Shown here: piece after piece, positions 7,454-14,417 of the stretch
Layout of the letters: each line of letters begins with the position of its first letter
How positions within the stretch are numbered: position 1 is the first letter of the stretch
DNA from: Candidatus Aminicenantes bacterium UBA2190
Lineage (GTDB): Bacteria; Acidobacteriota; Aminicenantia; UBA2199
Direction of reading: 5' to 3'
NCBI GenBank assembly: GCA_002335385.1
Contig: DCVK01000032.1
Location: 1-16,592 of the forward strand
DNA: 16,592 bases
Notes under the pieces: model-generated
What the model was told of the DNA's origin: nothing
Database searches by the model: none
What the model saw: the letters and a program-made list of their open reading frames with translations, nothing else
Program-made: the position numbers and the translations under genes

Positions 7454-7790
7454 TTTGCGGAACGATCTTCGTGACGTGTAATCCCCTCGACGGGGACCTT
7501 CAGGGCGCGTGACGCGTGACCTGCGAAAACTTAAATTCCAAGCTCCAAATTCCAATGACCAAATGACCCAAACGAAGAAATTGAAGAGTTAAAGAGTTCA
7601 AGAGTTGAAGGGTTCGGGTATATCCCGATCCAGGGCTGTTAACCCGTCAACAAGCGCTTGCTCTTGGTTTTGGTCATTCGAATTTGGAATTTGTTGGGGA
7701 TTTGGTGCTTGTGATTTGGAATTTAAGTCTAAATATTCCTTTTTCTGTCCGTAAACCGTCTACCGTCAACCGCTTCCTTTCATTTCTTGC
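7454..7790. repeat. Gene-free stretch with nested inverted repeat of AAATTCC-type words
   Basis: No gene is seen here. A small stem TCCCC/GGGGA (7482-7496) follows the phosphatase gene. The left arm 7531-7569 (TTAAATTCCA..CTCCAAATTCCAATGACC) is matched by the right arm 7664-7725, whose reverse complement contains TTAAATTCCAAAT, AAGCACCAAAT and GAATGACCAAA. Inside are further pairings: GTTGAAGGGTT (7605-7614) with AACCCGTCAAC (7641-7651), a TCGGG/CCCGA stem (7614-7628) and the palindrome CAAGCGCTTG (7651-7660). Direct words such as TTGAAGAGTTAAAGAGTTCAAGAG repeat within the left half (7581-7604). Base composition is far more AT-rich than the genes. The role is unknown. Confidence 0.75.
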
Positions 7791-7801
7791 TGACACTGTC
7801 A
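7791..7801. promoter_or_regulatory. Palindrome TGACACTGTCA upstream of dodecin
   Basis: TGACA-C-TGTCA is a perfect 11-nt palindrome, and the related words TTGACT and CTGACAC follow at 7802-7813. It lies about 40 bp upstream of the likely dodecin promoter, so it may be a regulator-binding site. Only the symmetry is seen; no regulator is known. Confidence 0.3.
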
Positions 7802-7841
7802 TTGACTCTGACACTTTACTTATAGCCTGTAGAGTCTGTGC

Positions 7842-7870
7842 TTGAAAAATGTAAATTGCGGAGGTACACT
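7842..7870 (+). promoter_or_regulatory. Probable promoter of the dodecin gene
   Basis: TTGAAA (7842-7847, five of six consensus bases) and TACACT (7865-7870, four of six) are separated by 17 bp. Transcription would start near 7877, leaving a leader of about 23 nt that holds the strong ribosome binding site GGGAGGTGA (7888-7896). Confidence 0.5.
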
Positions 7871-7899
7871 GGACGCAATCCATTGAAGGGAGGTGACCC

Positions 7900-8106
7900 A
7901 TGTCGGTCGCTCGCGTAACTGAAATCAAATCCACATCCGCCAAGAGCTTCGATGACGCCATCCGCACCGGGCTGGTCCGCGCCAGCAAGAAGCTCAAGAA
8001 CATGAAGTCCGCCTGGATCGAGAACCAGGAGGTCATGCTCGACGATGCCGGCCATATCTGTGAATACCGGGTGCAGATGAAGGTTACTTTCGTCCTCACC
8101 GATTAA
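7900..8106 (+). CDS. Dodecin family flavin-binding protein
   Basis: Dodecins are small proteins that form hollow dodecamers and store or buffer flavins. This 68-aa protein has the complete family layout. A first strand MSVARVTEIKSTSAKS is followed by one helix, FDDAIRTGLVRASKKLKNM, with the A-I-x-x-G-L-x-R-A-S-K pattern. Two strands follow (AWIENQEVML and EYRVQMKVTFVL). Trp39 sits where the flavin-stacking Trp of dodecins is expected. The gene has an excellent ribosome binding site and its own probable promoter. The next gene starts 17 bp downstream, so they may be co-transcribed. Confidence 0.93.
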   Translation: MSVARVTEIKSTSAKSFDDAIRTGLVRASKKLKNMKSAWIENQEVMLDDAGHICEYRVQMKVTFVLTD

Positions 8107-8123
8107 AGCGGTCCCACGCCTTT

Positions 8124-8975
8124 TTGAAAAGCAGGAACTTTCTGCACCTGGCCGGAGCGGGATGCGCGGTTCTTCTTGTACTCGCGCCGCTCCCCTCCTT
8201 TCCCCAGGAAACGCCGGGAGCGGTCGATCCGTGCGGCATGACCGTGGAGTCCCGCTTCCAGCCGCCGCCGGGATTCGTCCGCCAGGAGGTCCCCGAAGGC
8301 TCCTTCGCCGGCTTTCTGCGCCGCCTGCCGCTGAAACCCGACGGCGTCCAGGTCAAGTTATTTGACGGCCGCCTCAAGACGATCCATGGCGTAGTTGCCG
8401 CCGTCGTCGACCTGCCGATCGGGACCCGCGACCTGCACCAGTGCGCCGATGCCGTCATCCGCCTGCGGGCTGACTACCTGTTTTCCCGGCAGCGATATGA
8501 CGATATCCGCTTTTGCTTCAGCAGCGGCTTCTTGGCCGAGTACTCGCGCTGGCGGCGCGGCGAGCGCATTGCGGTCCGCGGCAACCACGCCCACTGGCTG
8601 CACCAGGGCCGGGCCGGTGACGACGGGCGCAGCTTCTGGCGGTACCTGGAGACCGTCTTCGCCTATGCCGGCACGGCCTCGCTGGCCCGAGAGCTCCTGG
8701 CCGTCCCCGGCGACGACCCGGAGATCGGCGACATCTTCATCCAGCCCGGTCATCCGGGCCACGCGGTCATCGTCGTCGACCGCGCCGTCGATCGCGACCG
8801 CGATCGCGCCGTCTTTCTCCTGGCCCAGAGCTACATGCCGGCCCAGGAGATCCAGGTGCTGCAGAATCCCGGCGACGCCGCCCTGAGCCCCTGGTACGCT
8901 GCCGGCTTCGGCGGGACCCTGGTCACGCCGGAATGGACGTTTTCCAAGGCAGACCTGAAGCGCTTCAAGGACTAG
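8124..8975 (+). CDS. Secreted DUF4846-type protein of unknown function
   Basis: The 283-aa protein resembles the DUF4846 family, whose function is not known. Residues 1-28 form a signal peptide (basic start, hydrophobic AGCAVLLVLAPLP). The mature part contains FQPPPGFVRQEVPEGSFAGF, RTDLHQCADAV-like RDLHQCADAVIRLRADYLF, a short FCFSSGF segment, and near the C-terminus GDIFIQPGHPGHAVIVVD and LLAQSYMPAQEIQVL..SPWY, the most typical family features. The only start giving a signal peptide is TTG at 8124; the first in-frame ATG (8239) would remove it, and the upstream frame has a stop at 8061 with no ATG or GTG between. No clear ribosome binding site is seen, so coupling to the dodecin gene is possible. 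Location is probably periplasm or outer membrane face. Confidence 0.8.
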   Translation: MKSRNFLHLAGAGCAVLLVLAPLPSFPQETPGAVDPCGMTVESRFQPPPGFVRQEVPEGSFAGFLRRLPLKPDGVQVKLFDGRLKTIHGVVAAVVDLPIGTRDLHQCADAVIRLRADYLFSRQRYDDIRFCFSSGFLAEYSRWRRGERIAVRGNHAHWLHQGRAGDDGRSFWRYLETVFAYAGTASLARELLAVPGDDPEIGDIFIQPGHPGHAVIVVDRAVDRDRDRAVFLLAQSYMPAQEIQVLQNPGDAALSPWYAAGFGGTLVTPEWTFSKADLKRFKD

Positions 8976-8986
8976 TCGCTCTTAAG

Positions 8987-9143
8987 GAAAAGTAAAAAGT
9001 GAAAAGTGAAAAGTAAGAGCGGGATGGATATTCTGTCGCTTTTCATGCACCTTCACTTTTCCCCTGCGTCATTTACTTGGTGACCCGATTCCCATGCAGT
9101 GTTGCTTTCAGACACTTTCACTTTTCACTTTTAACTTTTCACT
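8987..9143. repeat. Inverted repeat of GTGAAAAGT-type words between convergent genes
   Basis: The left arm 8987-9014 is made of repeated AAAGTGAAAAGT words; the right arm 9112-9143 is their reverse complement (ACTTTCACTTTTCACTTTT and on). A shorter CTTCACTTTT lies at 9051-9060. The arms could form a long imperfect stem. The element fills most of the 180 bp between two genes that end towards each other, so it could stop transcription in both directions. The same words recur at 11065-11195. Confidence 0.7.
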
Positions 9144-9155
9144 CAAGGCGGGGAT

Positions 9156-10955
9156 TCAATCATCCAGCACCTGCCGGACCTTGTTCGCCAGCTCCTGGGT
9201 GGTGAAGGGCTTGGCGATGAAGTGGATCACCGTTTCACGGGCGCCGTCGTGGTCGATCACGCTCTCCGCGTGCGCGGACATGTAGAGGACCTTCAGGCCG
9301 GGGGCGTTCTTGTGTGCCTGGACGGCCAGCGTCATTCCCGTCATGTCGGGAAGGATGACGTCGGTCAGCAGCAGGTCGATGCGGGCGTTGGGGGCCGCGG
9401 CCAAGCCCAGGGCGGTGGAGCCGTCGGCGGTCGCCAGGATGCGGTATCCGAGGCTGGAAAGGATCAGCTGGATGTATTCCAGCACCATGGCGTCGTCCTC
9501 CACGAGCAGGATCGTCTCGTTGCCGCCCGGCAGGTCAGCGGGCCTGTCCTCCGGTTCCGCGGCGCGGGGCACGAGGCCGGTCGCCGGGAAATAGACCGTC
9601 ATGACTGTCCCTTGTCCGCTGCCGGACTCGACCTCGATGGAGCCGCCGTTCTGCTGCACCGCCCCGTAGACCGTGGCCAGGCCGAGTCCCGTCCCCTGGC
9701 CCACGGGCTTGGTGGTGAAGAACGGGTCGAAGATGCGGTGCCGGTCGGCCTCGGGTATGCCCGCGCCGGTGTCGGCCACGGAGAGAATGACGTAGTCGCC
9801 CGGCTTCACGACCGGGCTCGCCGCCGGCGGTGAGTCGACGATCCGCCGGTTGCGCGTCATGATGGTGATGGTGCCGCCTTTGGGCATGGCGTCGCGGGCG
9901 TTGATCGTCAGGTTGATCAGGATCTGCTCGATCTGGCCCGGATCGGCCATGATGGGCCCGACGCCGGAACCCGGCAGCAGGACGAGTTGGACTCCCCCGC
10001 CGAGGAGGCGCTCCAGCAGCTGGGCGATCTTCTCGATGTGGCGGTTGAGGTCGAGCGGCCGCGGCTCGATCACCTGCCGGCGCGAGAAGGTCAGCAGCTG
10101 CCGGGTGAGCGCCGCGGCGCTGTCGGCGGCGCGCATGATGTCCTTGAGCCGGGCGCTGGTCTCGCTCCCGGGCTCCAGCTTGGCCAAGGCCAGGCCGGCG
10201 TTGCCCATGACCGTGGTCAGCAGGTTGTTGAAGTCGTGGGCGACGCCGCCGGCGAGCCGGCCCACCGATTCCATCTTGTGGGCATGGAGCAGCTGCGCCT
10301 GCAGCCGCTCCTTCTCGCTCTCCTGGCGGCGGCGCTCGGCGAGTTCGTGCTCCATCTGATCCAGCGCCCGCTGGTTGATCAGGAGAGCGGTGAAGGCGGT
10401 GAGGGTGATGAAGATGATGGCCACCGCGTTATCGGCGAAATACTCCATGGTGCGGTGGAAAGGCATTTGCAGCTGACCCCGGGCATGGAAAAGGAACAGG
10501 GCGAGGGCCAGGAGATTGGCGGCGCCGTAGAGCAGAATGGCCCGCTTGTGCCGGATCACGGCCAGCGGGGTCAGTGTCAGCGCCCCGAGCACATAGGCGA
10601 TGGTATCCAGCCGGGACAGCTCCCCGGAGCGGTCCAGGACCATGATGGACCAGATCGCCAGGAAGAGGAGTACCAGGAGCAGATGCGCCGACAGCGAGAA
10701 GTGCCCCCTGAGCAGCAGGATGAGGATCGCCGCCAGGGGCAGCAGGATCAGGGTTTCGGGGATGAGGACGGTCAGGTTGAGGCGGTGGCCCAGGATGGGA
10801 TTGTGCAGTTGGGACCAGGCGCTGTAGGCGATGGCGACGGGAATGACGGCCAGGATGAGAAGGTAGACCAAAAAAAAGAACTTGGCCTTCATGCGGATGA
10901 CCGGGTCGGCTCCCTCGTAGCGGCGCATGGCCCGTTTCAGCGTAGCCGTGAACAT
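9156..10955 (-). CDS. Membrane hybrid sensor histidine kinase with C-terminal receiver domain
   Basis: This 599-aa protein senses an unknown signal and passes phosphate from its kinase domain to its own receiver. Residues 20-195 hold about six hydrophobic membrane segments with no recognised extracellular sensor domain. A short coiled linker (195-228) leads to the dimerisation domain with the H box VGRLAGGVAHDFNNLL (231-246, His240). The ATPase domain has N box NLTINARDAMPKGG (348-361), G1 DTGAGIPE (395-402), F box DPFFTTK (410-416) and G2 GTGLGLATVYG (421-431). The receiver (about 480-599) has acidic residues 487-488, phospho-acceptor Asp532 (TDVILPD), YMSAH (558-562) and Lys582 (KPF). No separate response regulator lies nearby, so the output partner is unknown. 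The ATG has AGGAG 7 nt upstream. Confidence 0.95.
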   Translation of the reverse strand: MFTATLKRAMRRYEGADPVIRMKAKFFFLVYLLILAVIPVAIAYSAWSQLHNPILGHRLNLTVLIPETLILLPLAAILILLLRGHFSLSAHLLLVLLFLAIWSIMVLDRSGELSRLDTIAYVLGALTLTPLAVIRHKRAILLYGAANLLALALFLFHARGQLQMPFHRTMEYFADNAVAIIFITLTAFTALLINQRALDQMEHELAERRRQESEKERLQAQLLHAHKMESVGRLAGGVAHDFNNLLTTVMGNAGLALAKLEPGSETSARLKDIMRAADSAAALTRQLLTFSRRQVIEPRPLDLNRHIEKIAQLLERLLGGGVQLVLLPGSGVGPIMADPGQIEQILINLTINARDAMPKGGTITIMTRNRRIVDSPPAASPVVKPGDYVILSVADTGAGIPEADRHRIFDPFFTTKPVGQGTGLGLATVYGAVQQNGGSIEVESGSGQGTVMTVYFPATGLVPRAAEPEDRPADLPGGNETILLVEDDAMVLEYIQLILSSLGYRILATADGSTALGLAAAPNARIDLLLTDVILPDMTGMTLAVQAHKNAPGLKVLYMSAHAESVIDHDGARETVIHFIAKPFTTQELANKVRQVLDD

Positions 10956-11022
10956 CTCCCGCGCTCCTTTCGCCGTCCCGCCAGGAATGAGCCCGGCAGG
11001 GCGGCCCCATCTCTGTGGGGGA

Positions 11023-11052
11023 ATTATACAACAGTGGAGTTGTCAATTGCAA
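11023..11052 (-). promoter_or_regulatory. Probable promoter of the histidine kinase, overlapped by a palindrome
   Basis: Read on the - strand, TTGCAA (11052-11047) is followed after 18 bp by a perfect TATAAT (11028-11023). Transcription would start near 11016, about 60 nt before the ATG. An imperfect inverted repeat, AATTATACAAC (11022-11032) and GTTGTCAATT (11039-11048), covers the -10 box and spacer and could be an operator. A closer TTGACA (11046-11041) is only 12 bp from the -10 box and is unlikely to serve as the -35. Confidence 0.5.
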
Positions 11053-11064
11053 CGAGATGGCATG

Positions 11065-11195
11065 GCGAAAAGTGAAATGTAAAAGTGCAAGTGATCCAAC
11101 GAGCTTCGCTGCAAGGCAAATGGCGAAAAGGAAAAGTTGAAAATGCCGGCACGGGGTCGATCCATCGCTGCTGTCCTTCAATTTTCACCTTTCAC
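11065..11195. repeat. Second copy of the GTGAAAAGT-type inverted repeat, between divergent genes
   Basis: Left words are GCGAAAAGTGAAATGTAAAAG (11065-11085) and GCGAAAAGGAAAAGTTGAAAA (11123-11143). The right arm CCTTCAATTTTCACCTTTCAC (11175-11195) is roughly their reverse complement. It resembles the element at 8987-9143 but is more decayed. Here it separates the divergent promoters of the histidine kinase and the OmpA-like gene. Confidence 0.6.
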
Positions 11196-11217
11196 GAATG
11201 TTCCGAGTCGTGCGTCC

Positions 11218-11246
11218 TTGACTTTGCCGGGAAAAGAGGATAGACA
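11218..11246 (+). promoter_or_regulatory. Weak candidate promoter of the OmpA-like gene
   Basis: TTGACT (11218-11223) and TAGACA (11241-11246) are 17 bp apart. The -35 matches five of six consensus bases, the -10 only three. The leader would be about 30 nt with AAGGAG at 11269-11274, 7 nt before the ATG. Confidence 0.3.
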
Positions 11247-11281
11247 AGACATGCATTCATGCTCAAGCAAGGAGTTGGACA

Positions 11282-12115
11282 ATGAAAAAAAGAGCCCTCT
11301 TTCTGGTCGCGGTCATGGTGCTGCTGCTGGCCGCCGGCATGGCCGCCCAGCAGACAGACAGGTCTCAGTGCAAGGATCACCCCGCCTTCACCCGCATGCC
11401 GGAATACTGGATTTACTCGTGCCAGCAGAAGCAGTTCGATTCCTATCCCTTCACGGTGGGCAAGGGCAAGGCCGAATCGGTGGAGGGGCAGTACTGGATG
11501 ATGGCGTACCGGCCGCAGAACTCGCTGGCCTCCAAGCCCAGCGAGCTGCAGATCCAGCGCAACTTCGCGGCCGCCGTGCAGAAGCAGGGTGGAGCGATCC
11601 TCTGGAGCGAGAAGAGCCGCAGCACCTTCAAGCTGTCCGGCGACGGGATTGAGATCTGGGCGGAGCTGCTCACCGACTTCACCAGCGGCTACCGGCTGGT
11701 AATCGTGCAGAAGCAGGGCATGGCCCAGGACATCGTCGCCGACGCCGCGGCCATGGGCAATGACATCAATGCCACCGGCCATGTCGCGGTCTACGGCATC
11801 TACTTCGACTCCGGCAAGAGCGTGATCAAGCCCGAGTCGGCCCAGGCCATCGAGGAGATCGCCAAGCTGCTGAAGGGCCAGCCGGCGCTCAAGCTCTTCG
11901 TCGTCGGCCATACCGACAACCAGGGCGGGGCAGAGAGCAACATCAAGCTCGCCCAGGACCGGGCCGAGGCCGTGCTGAAGGCGCTGGTCAACGAGCAGGG
12001 CATCGCGCCGGCTCGCCTGCGCTCCCACGGCTGCGGCCAGTTCGCCCCCGTCGCCTCCAACGACAGCGAGGAGGGGCGAGCCAAGAACCGCCGGGTCGAA
12101 CTGGTCAAGCAGTGA
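11282..12115 (+). CDS. Secreted OmpA-family peptidoglycan-binding protein
   Basis: The 277-aa protein begins with a signal peptide (MKKRALFLVAVMVLLLAAG, cleavage near 21-22). Residues 25-160 form an N-terminal domain I cannot place with confidence. Its opening (DHPAFTRMPEYWIYS) and mixed strands recall DUF4892-like modules found with OmpA domains. Residues 168-277 are a complete OmpA-like domain: VYGIYFDSGKSVIKPES (170-186), VVGHTDNQGG (207-216), the helix NIKLAQDRAEAVLKAL (220-235) and GRAKNRRVEL (265-274). Asp212 and Arg227, 15 residues apart, match the pair that grips diaminopimelate of peptidoglycan in E. coli OmpA. No beta-barrel strands or lipobox are seen, so it is probably a periplasmic wall-binding protein. 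AAGGAG 7 nt before the ATG supports the start. Confidence 0.93.
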   Translation: MKKRALFLVAVMVLLLAAGMAAQQTDRSQCKDHPAFTRMPEYWIYSCQQKQFDSYPFTVGKGKAESVEGQYWMMAYRPQNSLASKPSELQIQRNFAAAVQKQGGAILWSEKSRSTFKLSGDGIEIWAELLTDFTSGYRLVIVQKQGMAQDIVADAAAMGNDINATGHVAVYGIYFDSGKSVIKPESAQAIEEIAKLLKGQPALKLFVVGHTDNQGGAESNIKLAQDRAEAVLKALVNEQGIAPARLRSHGCGQFAPVASNDSEEGRAKNRRVELVKQ

Positions 12116-12143
12116 CTGCGAAAACCTGGGGGAATGAATTTTC

Positions 12144-12162
12144 GTGACGCGCTGCGCGTCAC
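12144..12162. terminator. Perfect hairpin between convergent genes, possible bidirectional terminator
   Basis: GTGACGCG (12144-12151), a 3-nt loop and CGCGTCAC (12155-12162) form a perfect 8-bp stem. It lies 28 bp after the OmpA-like stop and 11 bp after the end of the oppositely oriented AI-2E gene. Neither side has a T-run, so it would be an atypical terminator or an mRNA 3'-end stabiliser. Confidence 0.45.
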
Positions 12163-12173
12163 GGTGGTTGGTC

Positions 12174-13241
12174 CTATTCTTTAAACTGCGGCATCAATCC
12201 CGATTTCATGAAAGCCTGCACGGTGACGACGATGGCCGGCCCGAGGATGAGCCCGGCCACGCCCAGCGCCCTCAGCCCGACGAACATGGCGATCAGCGAG
12301 ACCAGCGGGTGCAGGCCCAGCATCGTGCCGACGATCTTGGGCTCCACCACATAGCGGATGACCATGATCACCAGGTAGAGGGCCATCAGGCTGAGCCCGG
12401 TCGTCGTTTTTCCCATGATCAGGGAGACCAGGGCCCAGGGGATGAGGACGGTGCCCGTGCCCAGTACCGGCAGGATGTCGACGATGGCGGTAAAGAGCGA
12501 GATGACCAGGGCGTAGCGGATGCCGATGAGGCTCAAGCCGATGAAGCACTGGGTGAAGGTGAGCGTCATCAGCATGAGCTGGGCCTTGAGAAAGCCGATC
12601 AGCGAATGTCCCAGGCTGTGCTTGAGATCCAGCAGCTTGGCGAAGGTCGACGCCGGGACCAGCCGGGAGAAGAACTCCTTGAACTTGTGGCGGTCGCGTG
12701 AGATGAAGTAGGTGGCGATCATGGTGAACATGGCGAACAACAGCAGGTTGGGCAGCGAGGTGAGCACGCGGACGATCGATCCGGCCAGTGAGGTCAGCAT
12801 GCGCGTGGCCTCCCCGGTGAGGGAAAGGAGCGAATCCTGCAGCGAGGCGATGACTTCCTTGGGCAGCCGCAGGTACATCGATCTTCCCCATTGGGCCAGG
12901 TCGTTGAAGAGGTTGGTCAGGAAGCGGCCGTAGTCGGGGATGTTCCCCGAAAGGTCGATGACCTCGGCGATCAGCCGGCTGGTCACGAAGAAGCCGGCCG
13001 CGAAGAGCAGGCCGAAATAGACGACCATGGCCACGGCCACCGCCAGGCTGCGCGGGAACTTGAGCCGCGACAGGAAGCGGACCAGGGGTTCCATGGCCAG
13101 GGCCATCAGCAGGGCGATGACGAAGGGCAGCAGATAGGCGAAGACCACCTTGAAGATCAGCAGGACCAGGGCCAGGGCAGCCAGCATATACAGCGCCCGC
13201 ATCAGCATGGGGAAGCGCCGGTCAAGATCTTCTTTCCACAT
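12174..13241 (-). CDS. AI-2E/YtvI-type integral membrane protein
   Basis: The AI-2E transporter family contains TqsA-like exporters, Na+/H+ antiporters and the Bacillus sporulation protein YtvI; the substrate cannot be read from sequence. The 355-aa protein has seven to eight membrane segments: a hydrophobic pair at 15-50, one at 65-88, a soluble loop at about 90-160, then segments at 160-182, 222-275 and 283-345. The C-terminal hallmark motifs are VDILPVLGTGTVLIPW (254-269), VEPKIVGTMLGLHPL (299-313) and GLILGPAIVV (330-339), which look closest to YtvI-like members. The ATG at 13241 has GAGGTG at 13246-13251; an upstream TTG (13253) would place the start over this site. It is the only gene between the convergent OmpA-like gene and the repeat at 13303-13476. 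Confidence 0.92.
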   Translation of the reverse strand: MWKEDLDRRFPMLMRALYMLAALALVLLIFKVVFAYLLPFVIALLMALAMEPLVRFLSRLKFPRSLAVAVAMVVYFGLLFAAGFFVTSRLIAEVIDLSGNIPDYGRFLTNLFNDLAQWGRSMYLRLPKEVIASLQDSLLSLTGEATRMLTSLAGSIVRVLTSLPNLLLFAMFTMIATYFISRDRHKFKEFFSRLVPASTFAKLLDLKHSLGHSLIGFLKAQLMLMTLTFTQCFIGLSLIGIRYALVISLFTAIVDILPVLGTGTVLIPWALVSLIMGKTTTGLSLMALYLVIMVIRYVVEPKIVGTMLGLHPLVSLIAMFVGLRALGVAGLILGPAIVVTVQAFMKSGLMPQFKE

Positions 13242-13302
13242 CGAGCACCTCAAGAGATCGTTGTGCTGCGTAGTTTAACACATGATATGAATAAAAAGAA
13301 AG

Positions 13303-13476
13303 TGTGTTCGAAGTTCGAAGTTGCGAGGCACTGTTGAAGCGTTGACGAGTTGAAGGATTGAAGTGTCAAGGCATTGCATTTTGAAAATGCCTTTTTCCGA
13401 ACTCATAAACCCCTGAACTCTTTAATCCTTTAACCAGTGCTGAAAGACATCGAACGTCGATCCATGAGCATCGAAC
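13303..13476. repeat. Inverted repeat of GTTCGAAG/TTGAAG-type words upstream of the AI-2E gene
   Basis: The left arm holds GTTCGAAGTTCGAAGTTG (13306-13323) and GTTGACGAGTTGAAGGATTG (13341-13360). The right arm, reversed and complemented, gives GTTCGATG, CGACGTTCGATG and CAGCACTGGTTAAAGGATT in the same order (13476 back to 13403). At the centre, AAGGCATT (13368-13375) pairs with AATGCCTT (13386-13393) across a 10-nt loop, followed by TTT. The element fills the gap between pyrF and the AI-2E gene, both on the - strand. No convincing AI-2E promoter was found here. Confidence 0.7.
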
Positions 13477-13487
13477 CTCAGCCTGGA

Positions 13488-14306
13488 TCACGTCAGATGA
13501 TATTGGATCTCAATGATCCGGTCCCGCAGCTCCGCCGCCGCTCTGCCCGGGTCGGAGGCTCGCGAAATGGCGCGCGACACCGGCAGCAGCAGGCCCCTGC
13601 CGTCCGGGCGCAGGCCGGCCTGCAGCACCGCCTCCAGGTCGCCGCCCTGGGCGCCGATCCCCGGGGCGAGGAACCACAGCCCGGGCACCGCCCGGCGTAC
13701 GCGGGCCATGGGCTCGAGCTGCGTTGCGCCGACCACCAGGCCGACGTTGTTCCTGGTATTCCAGGCCTGGGCCTGGCGGGCGACGGCCAGGTACAGGGGC
13801 TCTCCCGTGCCGCCGACCGTCAGGTCCTGCAGGTCGGCGGCTCCGGGATTGGATGTCTTGCATAAAAGGAATGCCCCTCTTTCCGGATCGGTCAGGAATG
13901 GTTCGACCGAGTCGCGCCCCAGGTAGGGGGAGAGGGTGACGGCGTGGGCGCCGAGGGCGTGAAAGGCGGAGCGGGCGTAGGCTTCGGCGGTCGAAGCGAT
14001 GTCGCCGCGCTTGGCGTCGAGGATAACGGGGATCAGCGAGCCCAGACGCTGCGACCGCTCGCGCACGGCGGCGATGACCCTTTCCAGCGCCGCCCAGCCC
14101 GGGGCGCCGAACTGCTCGAAAAAGGCCGCGTTGGGCTTGAAGGCCGCGGCATAGGGTACGGTCTTTTCGACCAGGTTCAGGCAGAATGAGGCGGCGGCCT
14201 CGGCGGAGGGCACGGACAGGTCGGCGAGGTGAGGGTCGAGGCCGATGCAAAGCAGGGAAGAACAATCGCTCACTCGCTTTTCCAGGAATGTAAAAAAACT
14301 TTCCAT
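13488..14306 (-). CDS. pyrF: Orotidine 5'-phosphate decarboxylase, type 2
   Basis: The enzyme decarboxylates orotidine monophosphate to UMP, the last step of pyrimidine nucleotide synthesis, in the cytoplasm. The 272-aa length and motifs fit the longer type-2 (mycobacterial-like) group. CIGLDPH (20-26) has a substrate-binding Asp, AFKPNAAFFEQFG (55-67) is conserved, and the catalytic segment LDAKRGDIASTA (96-107) carries Lys99 and Asp102. LAPGIGAQGGD (213-223) is the phosphate-binding loop and GRGLLLPVSRAI (236-247) lies near the end. The ATG is preceded by AGGAG about 11 nt away and by a strong promoter, so the gene is probably transcribed alone. No other pyr gene is in the window. Confidence 0.96.
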   Translation of the reverse strand: MESFFTFLEKRVSDCSSLLCIGLDPHLADLSVPSAEAAASFCLNLVEKTVPYAAAFKPNAAFFEQFGAPGWAALERVIAAVRERSQRLGSLIPVILDAKRGDIASTAEAYARSAFHALGAHAVTLSPYLGRDSVEPFLTDPERGAFLLCKTSNPGAADLQDLTVGGTGEPLYLAVARQAQAWNTRNNVGLVVGATQLEPMARVRRAVPGLWFLAPGIGAQGGDLEAVLQAGLRPDGRGLLLPVSRAISRASDPGRAAAELRDRIIEIQYHLT

Positions 14307-14346
14307 GGTCGCACAGGCTCCTGTTGACGCTTCGAGCGGTCAAGGC

Positions 14347-14376
14347 ATTATAGGGGAATCGGGGCGGGTAAGTCAA
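14347..14376 (-). promoter_or_regulatory. Strong promoter of pyrF
   Basis: On the - strand TTGACT (14376-14371) and a perfect TATAAT (14352-14347) are 18 bp apart. Transcription should start near 14340, leaving a leader of about 34 nt with AGGAG at 14322-14318. No pyrimidine-type attenuator fits in so short a leader. Confidence 0.75.
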
Positions 14377-14417
14377 ACCGTTCTGCCAACGGGCTCATTG
14401 CGCTGCCGGCGGATTTC

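Noticed and set aside
7531..7725. CRISPR array or insertion sequence in the repeat-rich gap
   Set aside because: There are no regularly spaced identical repeats, no cas genes, no transposase and no target-site duplication visible.
9094..9285. Short + strand frame between DUF4846 and the histidine kinase end
   Set aside because: It starts in the repeat and runs opposite the receiver domain coding region; no supporting signal.
11041..11046. TTGACA as the -35 box of the histidine kinase promoter
   Set aside because: Only 12 bp separate it from the TATAAT box, too short for sigma-70; TTGCAA at 18 bp fits better.
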